Assembly (NCBI GenBank): GCA_030674185.1
Contig: JAPXFY010000022.1
Span: forward strand, 51,274,675-51,338,674
Origin: Monoplex corrugatus
Lineage: Eukaryota > Mollusca > Gastropoda > Littorinimorpha > Ranellidae
DNA: 64,000 nt
Direction of reading: 5' to 3'
Position numbers and translations under genes: made by a program. Shown one piece after another: positions 47,101-64,000 of the stretch. The notes under the pieces were generated by a model that worked only from the letters and a program-made list of their open reading frames with translations, had not been told where the DNA came from and made no database searches. The stretch's first letter is position 1. Every line of letters begins with the position of its first letter.

Positions 47101-50020
47101 GTTTGAAAAAACTTAGTTGTACTGTTTGGCAACAGTGGCAGAATTAAAACAAATTTTAACTCTTAAGAAAGTATTGGAAGGCATTCTTCACAATGCTGAC
47201 AGTGGTGATGAAAAGTTTGGTCCCGACAAAGTTGATCTTAATGAATTCGATGCTAGTCATCAGAATGTTTGGCACAGAATTGAAAGTTAGCTGACTGATT
47301 GAGCTTGAATGCTCATAAACTGTTGGATTGACAAATCTTTTTTTCCTTCTTTTGTTTCCAGTGTTGCCCTTGATGCTTTATGAAAATGGACCCCATCCCC
47401 CATGCTTTACCACCACTCTCTTCCCCACCCCCAAACAAATACATGTGCACACACACAAACACACTTCAAAGAAAAAGGGGGAAAAAAAGATCAACAACGA
47501 AATGTATTTTCATTGCAGGAACTGGATATTATCTACAAGATCCCACATTGTGTTCCTATTTCTGCTCATCATAAGTGGAACTTTGATGATCTGTTGGAGA
47601 AAATGTGGAACTACCTCGAGTTGGTGCGAATGTAAGTCATAGTCACTAGCGTATGTTGATGTGTGTATGTGCGTGCATGCGTGCTTGAATGCATGCGCAC
47701 CCGTAACCTTGAAGTTCTGAACAAATGTGGCTTGCCAAGTGTTGGGTTTCTACTCATCAAATGTCAGCTTTGTGGACAGGGCATATTGTCTTTATTGAAG
47801 ACAGTCATAGCCCAAAGACGCTCTAATAAGATTAGGGAAGACTACTAAAGCAATACAAAGATAATGTGAAGGCCAGCCTCATCAGCTGCATCATCAACAT
47901 CACCAAATGGGAAGCCATTGCTTGCAATAGAGTATGCTAGCAACAACAGTGCACAGTCACAGTCAAACAGCACAGACCATCTTGATATTCTAGAAAAGAG
48001 GGACCAGCGGAAGCAGAACCCAATATCATAGAACTTTGTTCCATGGAATGACTGTAGAAGAACATATGCCTTCAGGATTGGTTTTGCATTCATCACAAAG
48101 ACCCGTACCAGGTGATCAGGAACAGTATGTCTGTTCATCAGTTTGACAGGAGAGTCCATCATTAGCATTATCATTTTGTTTTGTGTGTGTGAATCTGGGA
48201 GAAGTGTGAGCAAGAGAGAGGGAGCTCGAGTGACGATTTTTGTATGGACTATAGTGTTTGAAAGACAGTTTTTTTTTTCTTCATGTTTGTCTGCCTACCC
48301 TTTCATTGTTAGGTGTGTTTTTTTCTGCTTTGCTGTTGTTGTGTTACAGTTGGCAAAGTTCCTGATGTCAGTAGGTATAGATTTATTTTGAACATGTGTG
48401 CATACAAACTGGGAAGGGAAGGGAAGGGCTTCATTTGGCATCATACAGGGGAAGAAAGCGAAAAACTATTTTTTTCAAGATGGTATCTTTACCAACCGGT
48501 ATGTGACAGTATTCTTCTCGTCCCTCAAGTGTTTGAGGAGTCAAAGGGGCGTGCACTAGAAGTGTTCACCAGATTCTTCCAGATGTGTTGGTTGTGTGCC
48601 AAAGCCTGTGTTTCTGCAGATGGTTTCTAGATCCATTTCACATTTCTAGGTCCATTTCATACTGTTATCATTTTTTTTCTGCTTTCCATCTCCTTCCCTC
48701 AGCATTTCCCCGAAAGATTGGTTTAGCAAGGATCTTGTTACATGAAAGATTAGTTTAGCAAGGATCTTGTTACATGAAAGATCGGTTTAGCAAGGATCTT
48801 GTTACATGAAAGCGTGGTTTAGCAAGTATATTGTTACATGAAAGCGTGGTTTAGCAAGTATATTGTTACATGAAAGATTGGTTTAGCAAGGATCTTGTTA
48901 CATGAAAGATTGGTTTAGCAAGGATCTTGTTACATGGCCATGCCAATGTAGTTTTCTTTTCGTAACTATGTCAGCAGATCTTCATATGGTTCTGTGTTTT
49001 GCTTGATGGTTAGGCACACTTCTTTATAGGTAATATGATCAGTATGTCTGATGTTGGCATCTTTTGGCAGTGCACATAAGAAAAAAGAAGTCATTTATAC
49101 CAAAATAATTATTTGTTTTCTAGTTACACAAAGCCCAAAGGCCAGCTGCCTGATTACACTTCACCTGTTGTGCTGAAAGGTGGACATTGTTCTGTGGAGG
49201 ATTTCTGCAACAAGCTGCATCGAACCATCATCAAAGAGTTCAAATAGTCAGTATCTGTTCTTCTTTCCTTTTTGTGTGTATTTTATAGATTTGCTTGGAT
49301 GATGCTGTTTGTAGGACTGTAATTTTTTAAGGTAAACATCGGCCTGTGACTACTTAAAAAATTGCATCAAAAAGTTGAAATATAGTCACTATTTTCATTC
49401 TGTCATGTATTATCAGGTTGGTTGTTTCAGTTAGTAGGACCATGGTTTTATAGCTTGTTTTCAAGTGCATAGCATCATCAGCATTATTATTACCATCACC
49501 AACAATAGAAAATTTATAAACAGCGAGAAAAAAAAGAAGACAAAGGAACTGTGCAGCGCCCTCTTTTTAATATGCCCATAATTCTGGTTATGCCTTCCTG
49601 ATGTTTTTCACTGAATCTTTGCAATGTCAGTTTTCCCTTAAAACTTCACCTGTGATTTGGCATATACTGTACTAAGTCTTTGCTGTACTTCTGGTAATGA
49701 TGGATAGTATTAGATAAAATAAGAAGTTGGACTGTTAATTTACCTTGTATTGATTTCATCTTTGACTGTTTCTGGTAAAAGGTTAGTTTTCTTTTCCTTA
49801 ACCATTTTGTCAATTAAATGTCAGGAAACCCTGTTCACTTTCAGACACCCTGATTTGTGTTAAAATTATGTAAATGTTATGTGCTAGGTTGAATGTGATT
49901 GTTTTTGTCTGTTTTTTCAGTGCCTTGGTGTGGGGAACTTCAGTGAAACATTGTCCACAGAAAGTGGGCAAGGAACATATTCTGAATGATGAGGATGTTG
50001 TACAGATCTTGAAAAAGTAG
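36486..50020 (+). CDS. DRG1: Developmentally regulated GTP-binding protein 1, complete
   Basis: DRG1 is an Obg-family GTPase that acts on ribosomes with its partner DFRP1. Exons are 36486-36524, 40879-41044, 41837-41967, 43994-44063, 44444-44613, 45906-46091, 47519-47631, 49124-49246 and 49921-50020. All phases agree and give 365 residues; human DRG1 is 367. Visible features are the N-terminal helix [21 protein letters not shown]1 GFPSVGKS (69-76), G3 DLPG (115-118), G4 NKID (246-249), the S5D2L insertion around 190-240, and the C-terminal TGS domain ending DVVQILKK. The ATG is fixed by homology ([13 protein letters not shown]). Intron 1 has a GC donor; the other introns are GT-AG. The 3' UTR end is unresolved. 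Identity is near certain. Confidence 0.97.
37160..38577 (-). pseudogene. CR1/jockey-like LINE reverse transcriptase, 5'-truncated
   Basis: Open frames at 37,880-38,305 and 37,623-37,907 read [54 protein letters not shown] and [10 protein letters not shown], then the catalytic box as [10 protein letters not shown] (usually FADD). The post-RT segment ([29 protein letters not shown]) continues to about 37,400. Frameshifts separate the parts. Confidence 0.8.
38580..38900 (-). pseudogene. Decayed LINE tail
   Basis: The minus strand reads [20 protein letters not shown] around 38,665-38,725, then [15 protein letters not shown]. It is similar to the post-RT tail at 4,200-4,280. It lies immediately upstream of the fragment at 37,160-38,577. 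Confidence 0.55.
39689..39880. mobile_element. Palindromic foldback MITE, copy B
   Basis: Ends TATCCCTTGGACTCCCGCGC and GTGCGGGAGTCAAAGTGTTA are inverted repeats, and the interior folds again (CCCTCAGCCTGTCCACCAGG against GGTGGATAGGGTGAGGG). It is inserted in a TA-rich tract. Same family as copies A and C. Confidence 0.75.
41095..41175. repeat. (GT)n microsatellite in DRG1 intron 2
   Basis: About 80 bases of GT repeat, interrupted once by GA near the end, starting 50 bases after the exon 2 donor. Confidence 0.95.
41320..41530 (+). repeat. SINE-like repeat, copy 1
   Basis: The stretch around 41,400-41,455 (AGGTCAACATGTGCAGACCT and CTTCATGTGTATGC) recurs at 46,238-46,300 in DRG1 intron 6. The upstream part is tRNA-like in length, but no clean A and B boxes are visible. 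Confidence 0.45.
43504..43696. mobile_element. Palindromic foldback MITE, copy C, near-perfect
   Basis: The outer ends TTAACCCTTTGACTCCTGCA and TGCAGGAGTCAAAGGGTTAA (with one-base variation) are inverted. The centre 43,562-43,611 is a perfect 50-base palindrome, 25 bases per arm. The whole 193 bases can fold into one hairpin. It lies in DRG1 intron 3. Confidence 0.85.
46200..46570 (-). repeat. SINE-like repeat, copy 2, with tRNA-like head
   Basis: At 46,505-46,560 the minus strand reads ATGGTGCAGTGGCTAGTGCA followed by a B box GGGTCTGAATCCC, a tRNA-type promoter. The 46,238-46,300 part matches 41,400-41,455. It lies in DRG1 intron 6. Confidence 0.55.
48510..49065 (-). pseudogene. LINE fragment of the 3,900-5,330 family, interrupted by a minisatellite
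   Basis: The segments 48,510-48,640 and 48,936-49,065 follow the same order as 3,915-4,050 and 4,135-4,265 (for example CTTCATATGGTTC and ATGATCAGT..TCTGATGTT). Between them, where the other copy has one CAAAGCCACTGGATCTCGTT segment, lies a sevenfold tandem repeat. It lies in DRG1 intron 7. Confidence 0.65.
48712..48935. repeat. Minisatellite, seven 32-bp units
   Basis: Seven units of GAAAGATTGGTTTAGCAAGG plus ATCTTGTTACAT, with variants (CGTGG..AAGTATATTG) shared by units 4 and 5. The unit corresponds to one segment of the surrounding LINE fragment. Confidence 0.9.
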
Positions 50021-52990
50021 GTGATGTTATCAGACATGTTCTTTTTGTATCATAGTCATGTTGCAAAAAAGGCATGTGCATTGTAAACATGCATACACAC
50101 TCCACACACGTTTGCTTACAAACCTCTTACAAATATATATACATATGCATGTGCAAACTATCTACTTTCACATACATATAGGTATGTTTACATGCACAGA
50201 CACACTCATTAGCACACATGTGCATGCATGTATGCACACACACTTTCAAACATTCAAACTCATGCATATATGCATATCAGCCAATGCATGTTTAATATTT
50301 GGAGCATGTCATAATTTTCTTTGAATGTGTTCGCTTTTCTTTTTTTAAGAAAAACAGTTCATATTCTGTACTTATGGTTTTATATGAGCACTGCTAGTCA
50401 CTTGATCAACCTATTTTTTCTGTGATCTGAAATTATGAAACTGTCAGTAAAAATTTAATGTGTGGAACCTACTGTTAGAATTTAGTGTGTGGAACATACT
50501 ATTAGAATTAAATGTGTGGAACATTTGACATAGAATTTAGCATGTGGAGTCAACTATTAAATGTGTGGGGATTTTTCACATAGAATTTAGCGTGTGGAAC
50601 CTACTGTTAGAATTTGACGTGTGGAGCTATCCAGGTAGAATTTAGTATGTAGACCTCACAGTTAGTTTTTGGTGTGCACACCTTTCACTTATAGAACTTG
50701 ATGTGTGGAATGTATTGTTGGAATTTAATGTGGAACTGTGTTCAAGTGTGTATTATTGTGTGTTCCTGGAAAGAGGAAGTGGAGGAGGGCTTGTTTGAAG
50801 AACTGAAAATAAGGCTCATTGGTAGAGTAGCAATGTGATATATAGTGAATTCTGTGTTAACCATTCAGAATTATATGCACTGTTCAGTACTGATCCTTCT
50901 TCTTGTTTGTTTGTTTTTTCTTGGTCTGGTAGACAGGCTAGATTGAGAGAAACATAAAAAAGCAGAGTGATGACAGAAGCATGAGAGGGTAGATAGCCTG
51001 TCAGTATTGTTATTAAATGTGCTTTTTCTTAGAATTGTTAGTTTATTTATTGGTGCGTGTGTACCGCTGGACAAACCAGACTTGTGTATTGGACTTACCT
51101 GACATTCTGTCTATTCATTTTTTTCAGGATCTGATCGTTCCTTGCCGTGGAAGCAGCTTCAAGTATATTTACACACATGGCCTGTCAGCTTAAACCATAC
51201 AAGATGTGATCTTCATTTTGCAAGACTTGTGGATACAAAAGACAGCAGATGACCAAATGAGCTTAGCCTCTCAGTCATTTATCCCTTTATTTTCCTCAAA
51301 ACAAGAATCAGGTTAGGTTAAGTCTGGGGGAAACATAGGTGGTAGTTTGTCAGCATTTGGAATTGAAAGAAAAGTGTGCAGCCATGTTGGAGAGTTGCCC
51401 TGACAGAGCTTAACATCTTCCAAGGCACAGTAATACCTGTGTTTGAAAATCCGTATGTTAGCCTTGAGTAACAGTGTACTTATCAAAACAAAGTTGAAGA
51501 CATACTTCAGTGTTGAAAAGTCACCCTACCAGAATTGATCATCTTCAAAGACACAGTGCTACATGTGTTTGAAAAACTGTGTATTAGCCTTGAGTAACAC
51601 TGTACACAACAAAATAATGATCATATATTTCAATTATCATTCTTTTTGGTTTATCAATTATTTTGTAATTATATTTTCTATTTATTTATTTTTGCTGGAA
51701 CGAACGTTCAAAGGTTTTGTTAAGATGAATTTGTGTAACTGAAACAAAGTGAATGATGGAAGTGAAAGAAAACATTTTCATTAGAAATTAAGGCAACTCA
51801 TTTGGTATCCAGATGGTTTGTAAAATATTAGGGATATTTGTGTTTATGCTCTGAGATTTGTAAAATAGAAACAAGCATAAGTATTCAATTATTTCTGTGT
51901 ACTGAGTGACAAGGTTTCGATTAGTTCACTGTGATGGTAGAGAAATGTTTGCTGAGTGTTACTGTACAGCATCATGTGCTGATTGCAGATTCAATTCAGC
52001 AAAACACCTCAACTACAATGAATTGCATGAAACTGTTGGATTGTACGAAATTAGCAAAAAAAATTATGGCAAACAAGTTGTGGGGTTTTACCAAGTGATT
52101 TTTAATAAATTGTGGAGTTTGCCTAAAGGTAGAATTGAATTTATTAGTTCTAACTTCCACATGAAAAGATAACTGCACCAAAAAGTCAAGAGGATTTTCA
52201 AACAAAGTTCCAGTTTTTGTATTATCAGTTCTTTTGAGAAATTTTCTTCCTCCATGTGCTGAATGAAATGACTGAATGGAACTTCTTGTTTGATTTTTTG
52301 TATGATTGATTGTGGGTGTACAAGTGAGAAAGAGAGAGGCTTTGCTGGAATGTGGAGTTGGATATGAAGGCAATCTTTCTTGTAAAAGGAAATTAGAATG
52401 ACGGTTCTCCTTAGAATAATCAAATTATTACAGAAAAATCCATATCTGGAGCTTTTCAGGGTCATTGTGACCTTGAAGAAGCTGCAGATGAAATAAAATG
52501 ACACGATGTGAGGACAATGATAGATTGTCACAACAGGGAAAACAACATGGATATTGTTAGTTCTTAAGAAAGTACTGTTCATCAACCTCCCTAAAAAAAA
52601 AGTGTTGATTTAAAGCACTTGTCTGGTATTGGTGACTTTGACCTTGGCATAACTTCCAAAGTTATGCATGTGTGACTCCTCAAATTTGATGAAGATCCAT
52701 CCCAAAACAGCTAAAAAATGTTGCAAACACAATTTTGTCACAGACCCACATACAGACATCACTCTATGGTTGATATCAATTTTCCTTGTAAAAATAAAAA
52801 TTAAAAAAAAAAAAGGTGGAGACTGAACAAACAAGAATGAACGAGTAAACGTAGCATCATGAGCTACTGCTTATCTAAATAGTCATTTAGTATGCAGACT
52901 GTCCAACAAATAAGCAATACCTCACTCCACTTCCTTTTATTATCAGCAAGATCAATGTAACTATCGTCATTCATTCAAAAAAAGAAAAAT
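50021..52990. other. DRG1 3' region and convergent intergenic spacer
   Basis: After the DRG1 stop come a degenerate tandem repeat (50,450-50,740), a splice acceptor-like TTTTTTTCAG at 51,118-51,127, a diverged 124-base tandem duplication (51,397-51,604) and AATAAA candidates at 52,104 and 52,492. If the acceptor is used, the stop lies next to an exon junction. Transcript ends cannot be fixed by eye. No other gene is seen. Confidence 0.5.
50450..50740. repeat. Degenerate tandem repeat, TAGAATTTAGTGTGTGGAAC-like
   Basis: About eight to ten units of roughly 30 bases with the core GAATTTAGTGTGTGGAAC, diverged from each other, just downstream of DRG1. Confidence 0.75.
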
Positions 52991-53007
52991 CAAAGTTAAG
53001 CACTACA

Positions 53008-53013
53008 TTTATT
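53008..53013 (-). terminator. NDUFS8: NDUFS8 polyadenylation signal (candidate)
   Basis: AATAAA on the minus strand, about 440 bases after the NDUFS8 stop. A second copy lies at 52,936-52,941. Confidence 0.45.
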
Positions 53014-53449
53014 TACAAACACCATACCTTTCATAAACTTCACAGCAATAATAATTTTGCTCTCTATGTTCATCTGGAGACTGGTTGGCACACTCAAAAT
53101 GTTAACCAGTGGCAATTACAATAATCTACATTCTTGAAGATTTGCTGACACCTACACTTCAGCGTTTTTCAATTTCATACAAAACTGTCCGAACATGTTC
53201 AATCTGTCTTAAAGAATTCTGAATCCATGTAAAGGACAAACAGAAATATGGAGAACTAACAGTAACGAAATCTAAAACTTGTATGGTAAAGCGATTTCAG
53301 ATGACAATTCCACACAAACATCCACACATTTCACTTGTCTGATGTTCCACGCTTGGGCTGCAATCAAGTCCATGCCTAAGCTAAAAACCAGCCGGGCCTG
53401 ACTCAAGAACAATAACCTGCTTTACAATTTATTTCTGTTTAAATTTGAT

Positions 53450-61251
<7,802 letters not shown>

Positions 61252-61660
61252 TTTACAACGAGACGAAACAGAAGCGCAGTTAGAAGATAGGCTAAAGCTT
61301 TATGTTTATTCTCAAAAGAATCGTTTGTCAGCGGTTGTACCACCAGTAAAACTGAATGAATAAAAATCAACGATAACGATACATAAAGTAAAATAACCAT
61401 ATTGACAGTTTATTTTTCTGCTTGATATATTGTCGAATTGTTTCTTGTTACTTATCTTGCCGTTTGTTAAGTTTATTCTTATATGGTAGACTTTATGTTC
61501 GGCTTAGTTTTGGTTTGTTGTCATCACGTGATTATCTCAGCGGCAATGAGCCCGTTTCCCTTCGGACGAGAAGGGCACGCTTGGTTGTGTAGATCACGAT
61601 AATCTCTTGTTTGGAGAAATTTGAGCCATTGTGGTGGCTACAAAATGTGCATAAAAATCG
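61252..61660. promoter_or_regulatory. NDUFS8 promoter region, possibly bidirectional
   Basis: The region upstream of the NDUFS8 ATG has no TATA box and holds a palindromic E-box TCACGTGA at 61,524-61,531. On the plus strand an ATG at 61,645 followed by five codons and a G|GTAGGT donor could be the first exon of a divergent gene continuing to the right; this is weak. Confidence 0.35.
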
Positions 61661-61863
61661 GTAGGTTGAACGATTCACTTTGTGGAAGATGTTTTACATT
61701 TGTTTGTCGTTATTTTTTTTACAGAAATAAATAATTGATTCGAGTGGAGGATGTGTGTGCATGCTTTGACATGTTCTATCAATCTAAGAATGTGTACCAT
61801 ATGCTGTGTATACTGACAGTGTTACCGTAAGATTGAAGATCGTCATCAAAAGTAGGTAATTAG

Positions 61864-61864
<1 letters not shown>

Positions 61865-61904
<40 letters not shown>

Positions 61905-61916
61905 GTGTGTGTGTGT
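61865..61916. repeat. (GT)n microsatellite
   Basis: About 50 bases of GT with one TTG break, just before the LINE fragment. Confidence 0.95.
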
Positions 61917-62059
61917 AATAAGAAATAGAGACGGAGACCTTGGCAGAGATTAGCCTAAATAGAGAAAAAAGGAAGTGTTGTCATCCACCCATCTGTCATC
62001 AGCCTATCTGCAACCCTATTACCTTTGATCAGGAAAAAATGCAACGGAGACATCCCCCC

Positions 62060-63735
62060 CCTCCCCCATCAACATCAGTACAGAAGGCGTCTGCAAACTA
62101 CTCAGACAGCTACAACCCCACAAAGCCTCCGGACCAGAGCAAGTTCCCAACCTCATCCTGAAAGAATGCGCAAACAACCATGCCCCTGCTATTTCAACTA
62201 TATTCCAGCTTTTCCTCAATACAGGAGACCTCCCGTCCGACTGGCTGAGTGCAAATGTCACCTGTGTACACAAGAAGGGGGATAAACACGCAGCAGAAAA
62301 CTACAGACCTATCTCTCTCACATCTGTCACCTGCAAACTTCTTGAACACATCATTTGCCGCCACATCCTCGCCCACTTTGAGAAACACAACACCCTGACC
62401 ACTCTCAACCATGGCTTCCGCAGCGGATTCCTTGCGAGACCCAACTCCTTCTGACCACAAATGACCTCCTGAACTCCTTCGATCAGAAACACCTAGTGGA
62501 TGTTGCCATTTTAGATTTTTCTAAAGCATTCGACACCGTCTCCCACAAACGTCTCCTTCACAAGCTGCACAAGTATGGAATCAGAGGTCCCCTCCACACC
62601 TGGTTATCAAACTTTCTCCAGCGCAGGAAGATGGCCGTCGTGATAGAGGGTGTCACATCTGAAGAGACCCCGGTGAATTCCAGAGTACCCCAAGGAACAG
62701 TGTTGGGCCCGCTCCTCTTCCTGTGCCACATCAACGACCTCCCTGACAGGGTCAAGTCCCAAGTACTCCTGTTTGCTGACGACTGCCTCTTTTACCGCCA
62801 GATCAACTCCCTACAAGATCACATTCAGCTTCAAGAAGACCTCAACCAACTCGAAACCTGGGCCACTAACTGGGGTATGAAGTTTAACCCCAACAAGTGC
62901 TACATCCTCAGTATACAGCAGTCTACCAACTATATCTACTCACTATGCAACACCCTTCTTCAGCACATCCACACAAACCCTTATCTAGGTATTCAACTCT
63001 CAGATGACCTGAAATGGAGCACCCACATTGCCCACACCTGTAAGAAAGCACACAGCACCCTTGGCTTCCTCAGGAGAAACTTGTGTTTCTGCCCCCTCCA
63101 ATGTAAAAAAAAAAGACTTTCTATCTCTCATCAGACCAGCCCTTGAGTATGGCTGTATCATATGGAGTCCCTACCTCAAACAGGACATTGACAAATTAGA
63201 AAAAGTGCAGCGCCTGTCTGCCTGGTTTAAAACCGGTGATTATAAATCCAGAACACCCGGCTCCATCACCAAGATGCTTCACACTCTGCAACTACCAACA
63301 CTCCAACAGCGCAGACGTGATCTACACCTCATCTTCCTCTACAAGGTGGTTGAGGGGTTGGTATGGCCATACCATCTGCTGAATACTTAACTCCACGTAA
63401 ACCAAGTACGACTCAGAAGGCCACGAACATCTGGCGACCAGTACGATACCACCAGTGCGATCTCAGATTATGTAAGAAACAACACGAGAACATTCCAAGT
63501 CAGTAGATGCCAGACAGAGCAGTTCAAACAGTCATTTTTTGTTAGCACAGTAAGAGACTGGAACCATCTGGAAGAATTTTTTAACATTGTGAGAGCACCA
63601 ACTCTTGAAAGCTTCAAAAGACTAATAACATCCAAACAGTGAACCTGCTAAGCTGTGCACACCCCCACCCATCGCGATAATGCCATAAATCTTGGCAACA
63701 GCAACATACCCTACAGATACAGATACAGATAGTGA
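62060..63735 (+). pseudogene. Jockey/CR1-like LINE reverse transcriptase, 5'-truncated
   Basis: The RT begins near 62,060 (LLRQLQPHKASGPEQVPNLI), continues with SANVTCVHKKGDKHAAENYR and NHGFRS, and is in frame at 62,496-63,146 with VAILDFSKAFDTVSHKRLLH, VPQGTVLGPLLF and the catalytic LLFADDCLFY. After a frame break at an A run (63,107-63,116) the tail reads LIRPALEYGCIIWSPYLKQD and ends WNHLEEFFN..APTLESFKRLI. The 3' end is an (ACAGAT)n tail at 63,711-63,729. Only a few frameshifts, so it is younger than most LINEs here. Confidence 0.85.
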
Positions 63736-64000
63736 TCATAAAGCATTGTTTGCAGTGATATCTTATTCCAGCAAAAAAGCTTAGATTATCACATTTCATT
63801 TGATTGTCATTTTTGTTATTGTTGTCATTTTGCTGATTACTTTCTATAACATTTGCATTGTGAAGGGTTTTGGATAAGTGGCATCTTGATCAGGAATACA
63901 GTGTAATGGTACAGTTTAGATCTCTCATGACAGAGAAACCTAGACTGTATGCATCCTTTTCTCTGTGAATAGTTCACTGGCTAGTAAGAGTGACCTAAAA

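Noticed and set aside
48712..48935. CRISPR-like array of regular repeats
   Set aside because: The units are contiguous with no unique spacers and the genome is animal; it is a minisatellite.
52088..52585. 165-codon minus-strand ORF between DRG1 and NDUFS8
   Set aside because: Composition is that of AT-rich noncoding DNA (Phe, Ile, Ser, His), no domain is seen, and it probably lies in the DRG1 3' UTR region.

Overview
The window is animal nuclear DNA, most likely from a gastropod mollusc. It has spliced genes with GT-AG introns (one GC-AG), long AT-rich introns full of decayed LINEs, tRNA-derived SINEs and MITEs, and many microsatellites. The gastropod inference rests on repeat style, in particular a SINE starting AGTTTCAGTTTCAGTTTCTC (57,122; diverged copy at 34,871), which I recall from snail genomes. 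No bacterial, viral or CRISPR features are present.

Three housekeeping genes were assembled exon by exon. (1) EIF4ENIF1 (eIF4E transporter, 4E-T) is on the minus strand. A noncoding first exon lies near 32,158-32,350, coding starts at 17,637, and nine coding exons run to 905, where the gene leaves the window; about 500 N-terminal residues are visible. (2) DRG1 (GTPase) is complete on the plus strand with nine coding exons from 36,486 to 50,020 (365 aa). (3) NDUFS8 (complex I TYKY subunit) is complete on the minus strand with six coding exons from 61,251 to 53,450 (207 aa). EIF4ENIF1 and DRG1 are divergent neighbours; DRG1 and NDUFS8 converge. EIF4ENIF1 and DRG1 are also neighbours in human, in a different relative orientation, so the pair looks like old bilaterian microsynteny.

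The rest is mainly mobile DNA. At 5,669-11,070 a DIRS-type (tyrosine-recombinase) retrotransposon sits in an EIF4ENIF1 intron. It has inverted terminal repeats, a degenerate gag-like region built of tandem repeats, RT, RNase H and a recognisable tyrosine recombinase, all on the minus strand. A short related unit abuts it at 5,374-5,670. A nearly intact L2/CR1-like LINE (26,216-29,410, minus) occupies the 14.5-kb first intron of EIF4ENIF1. Other LINE pieces lie at 3,900-5,330, 19,330-21,500, 21,940-22,640, 33,630-34,280, 37,160-38,577 and 62,060-63,735. DNA transposons include two copies of a 0.69-kb piggyBac-like nonautonomous element (102-784; 13,890-14,584), a deleted piggyBac transposase inserted at TTAA inside a SINE (57,214-58,690), a mariner-like MITE (17,822-18,061) and three copies of a palindromic foldback element (23,693; 39,689; 43,504).

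Functionally, 4E-T shuttles and represses eIF4E, DRG1 is a translation-associated GTPase, and NDUFS8 is a respiratory-chain subunit. They are constitutive genes and nothing suggests they form an operon or a new pathway. The most unusual content is the DIRS-type element with its repeated termini, the palindromic MITE family, and a minisatellite that grew out of a LINE fragment.
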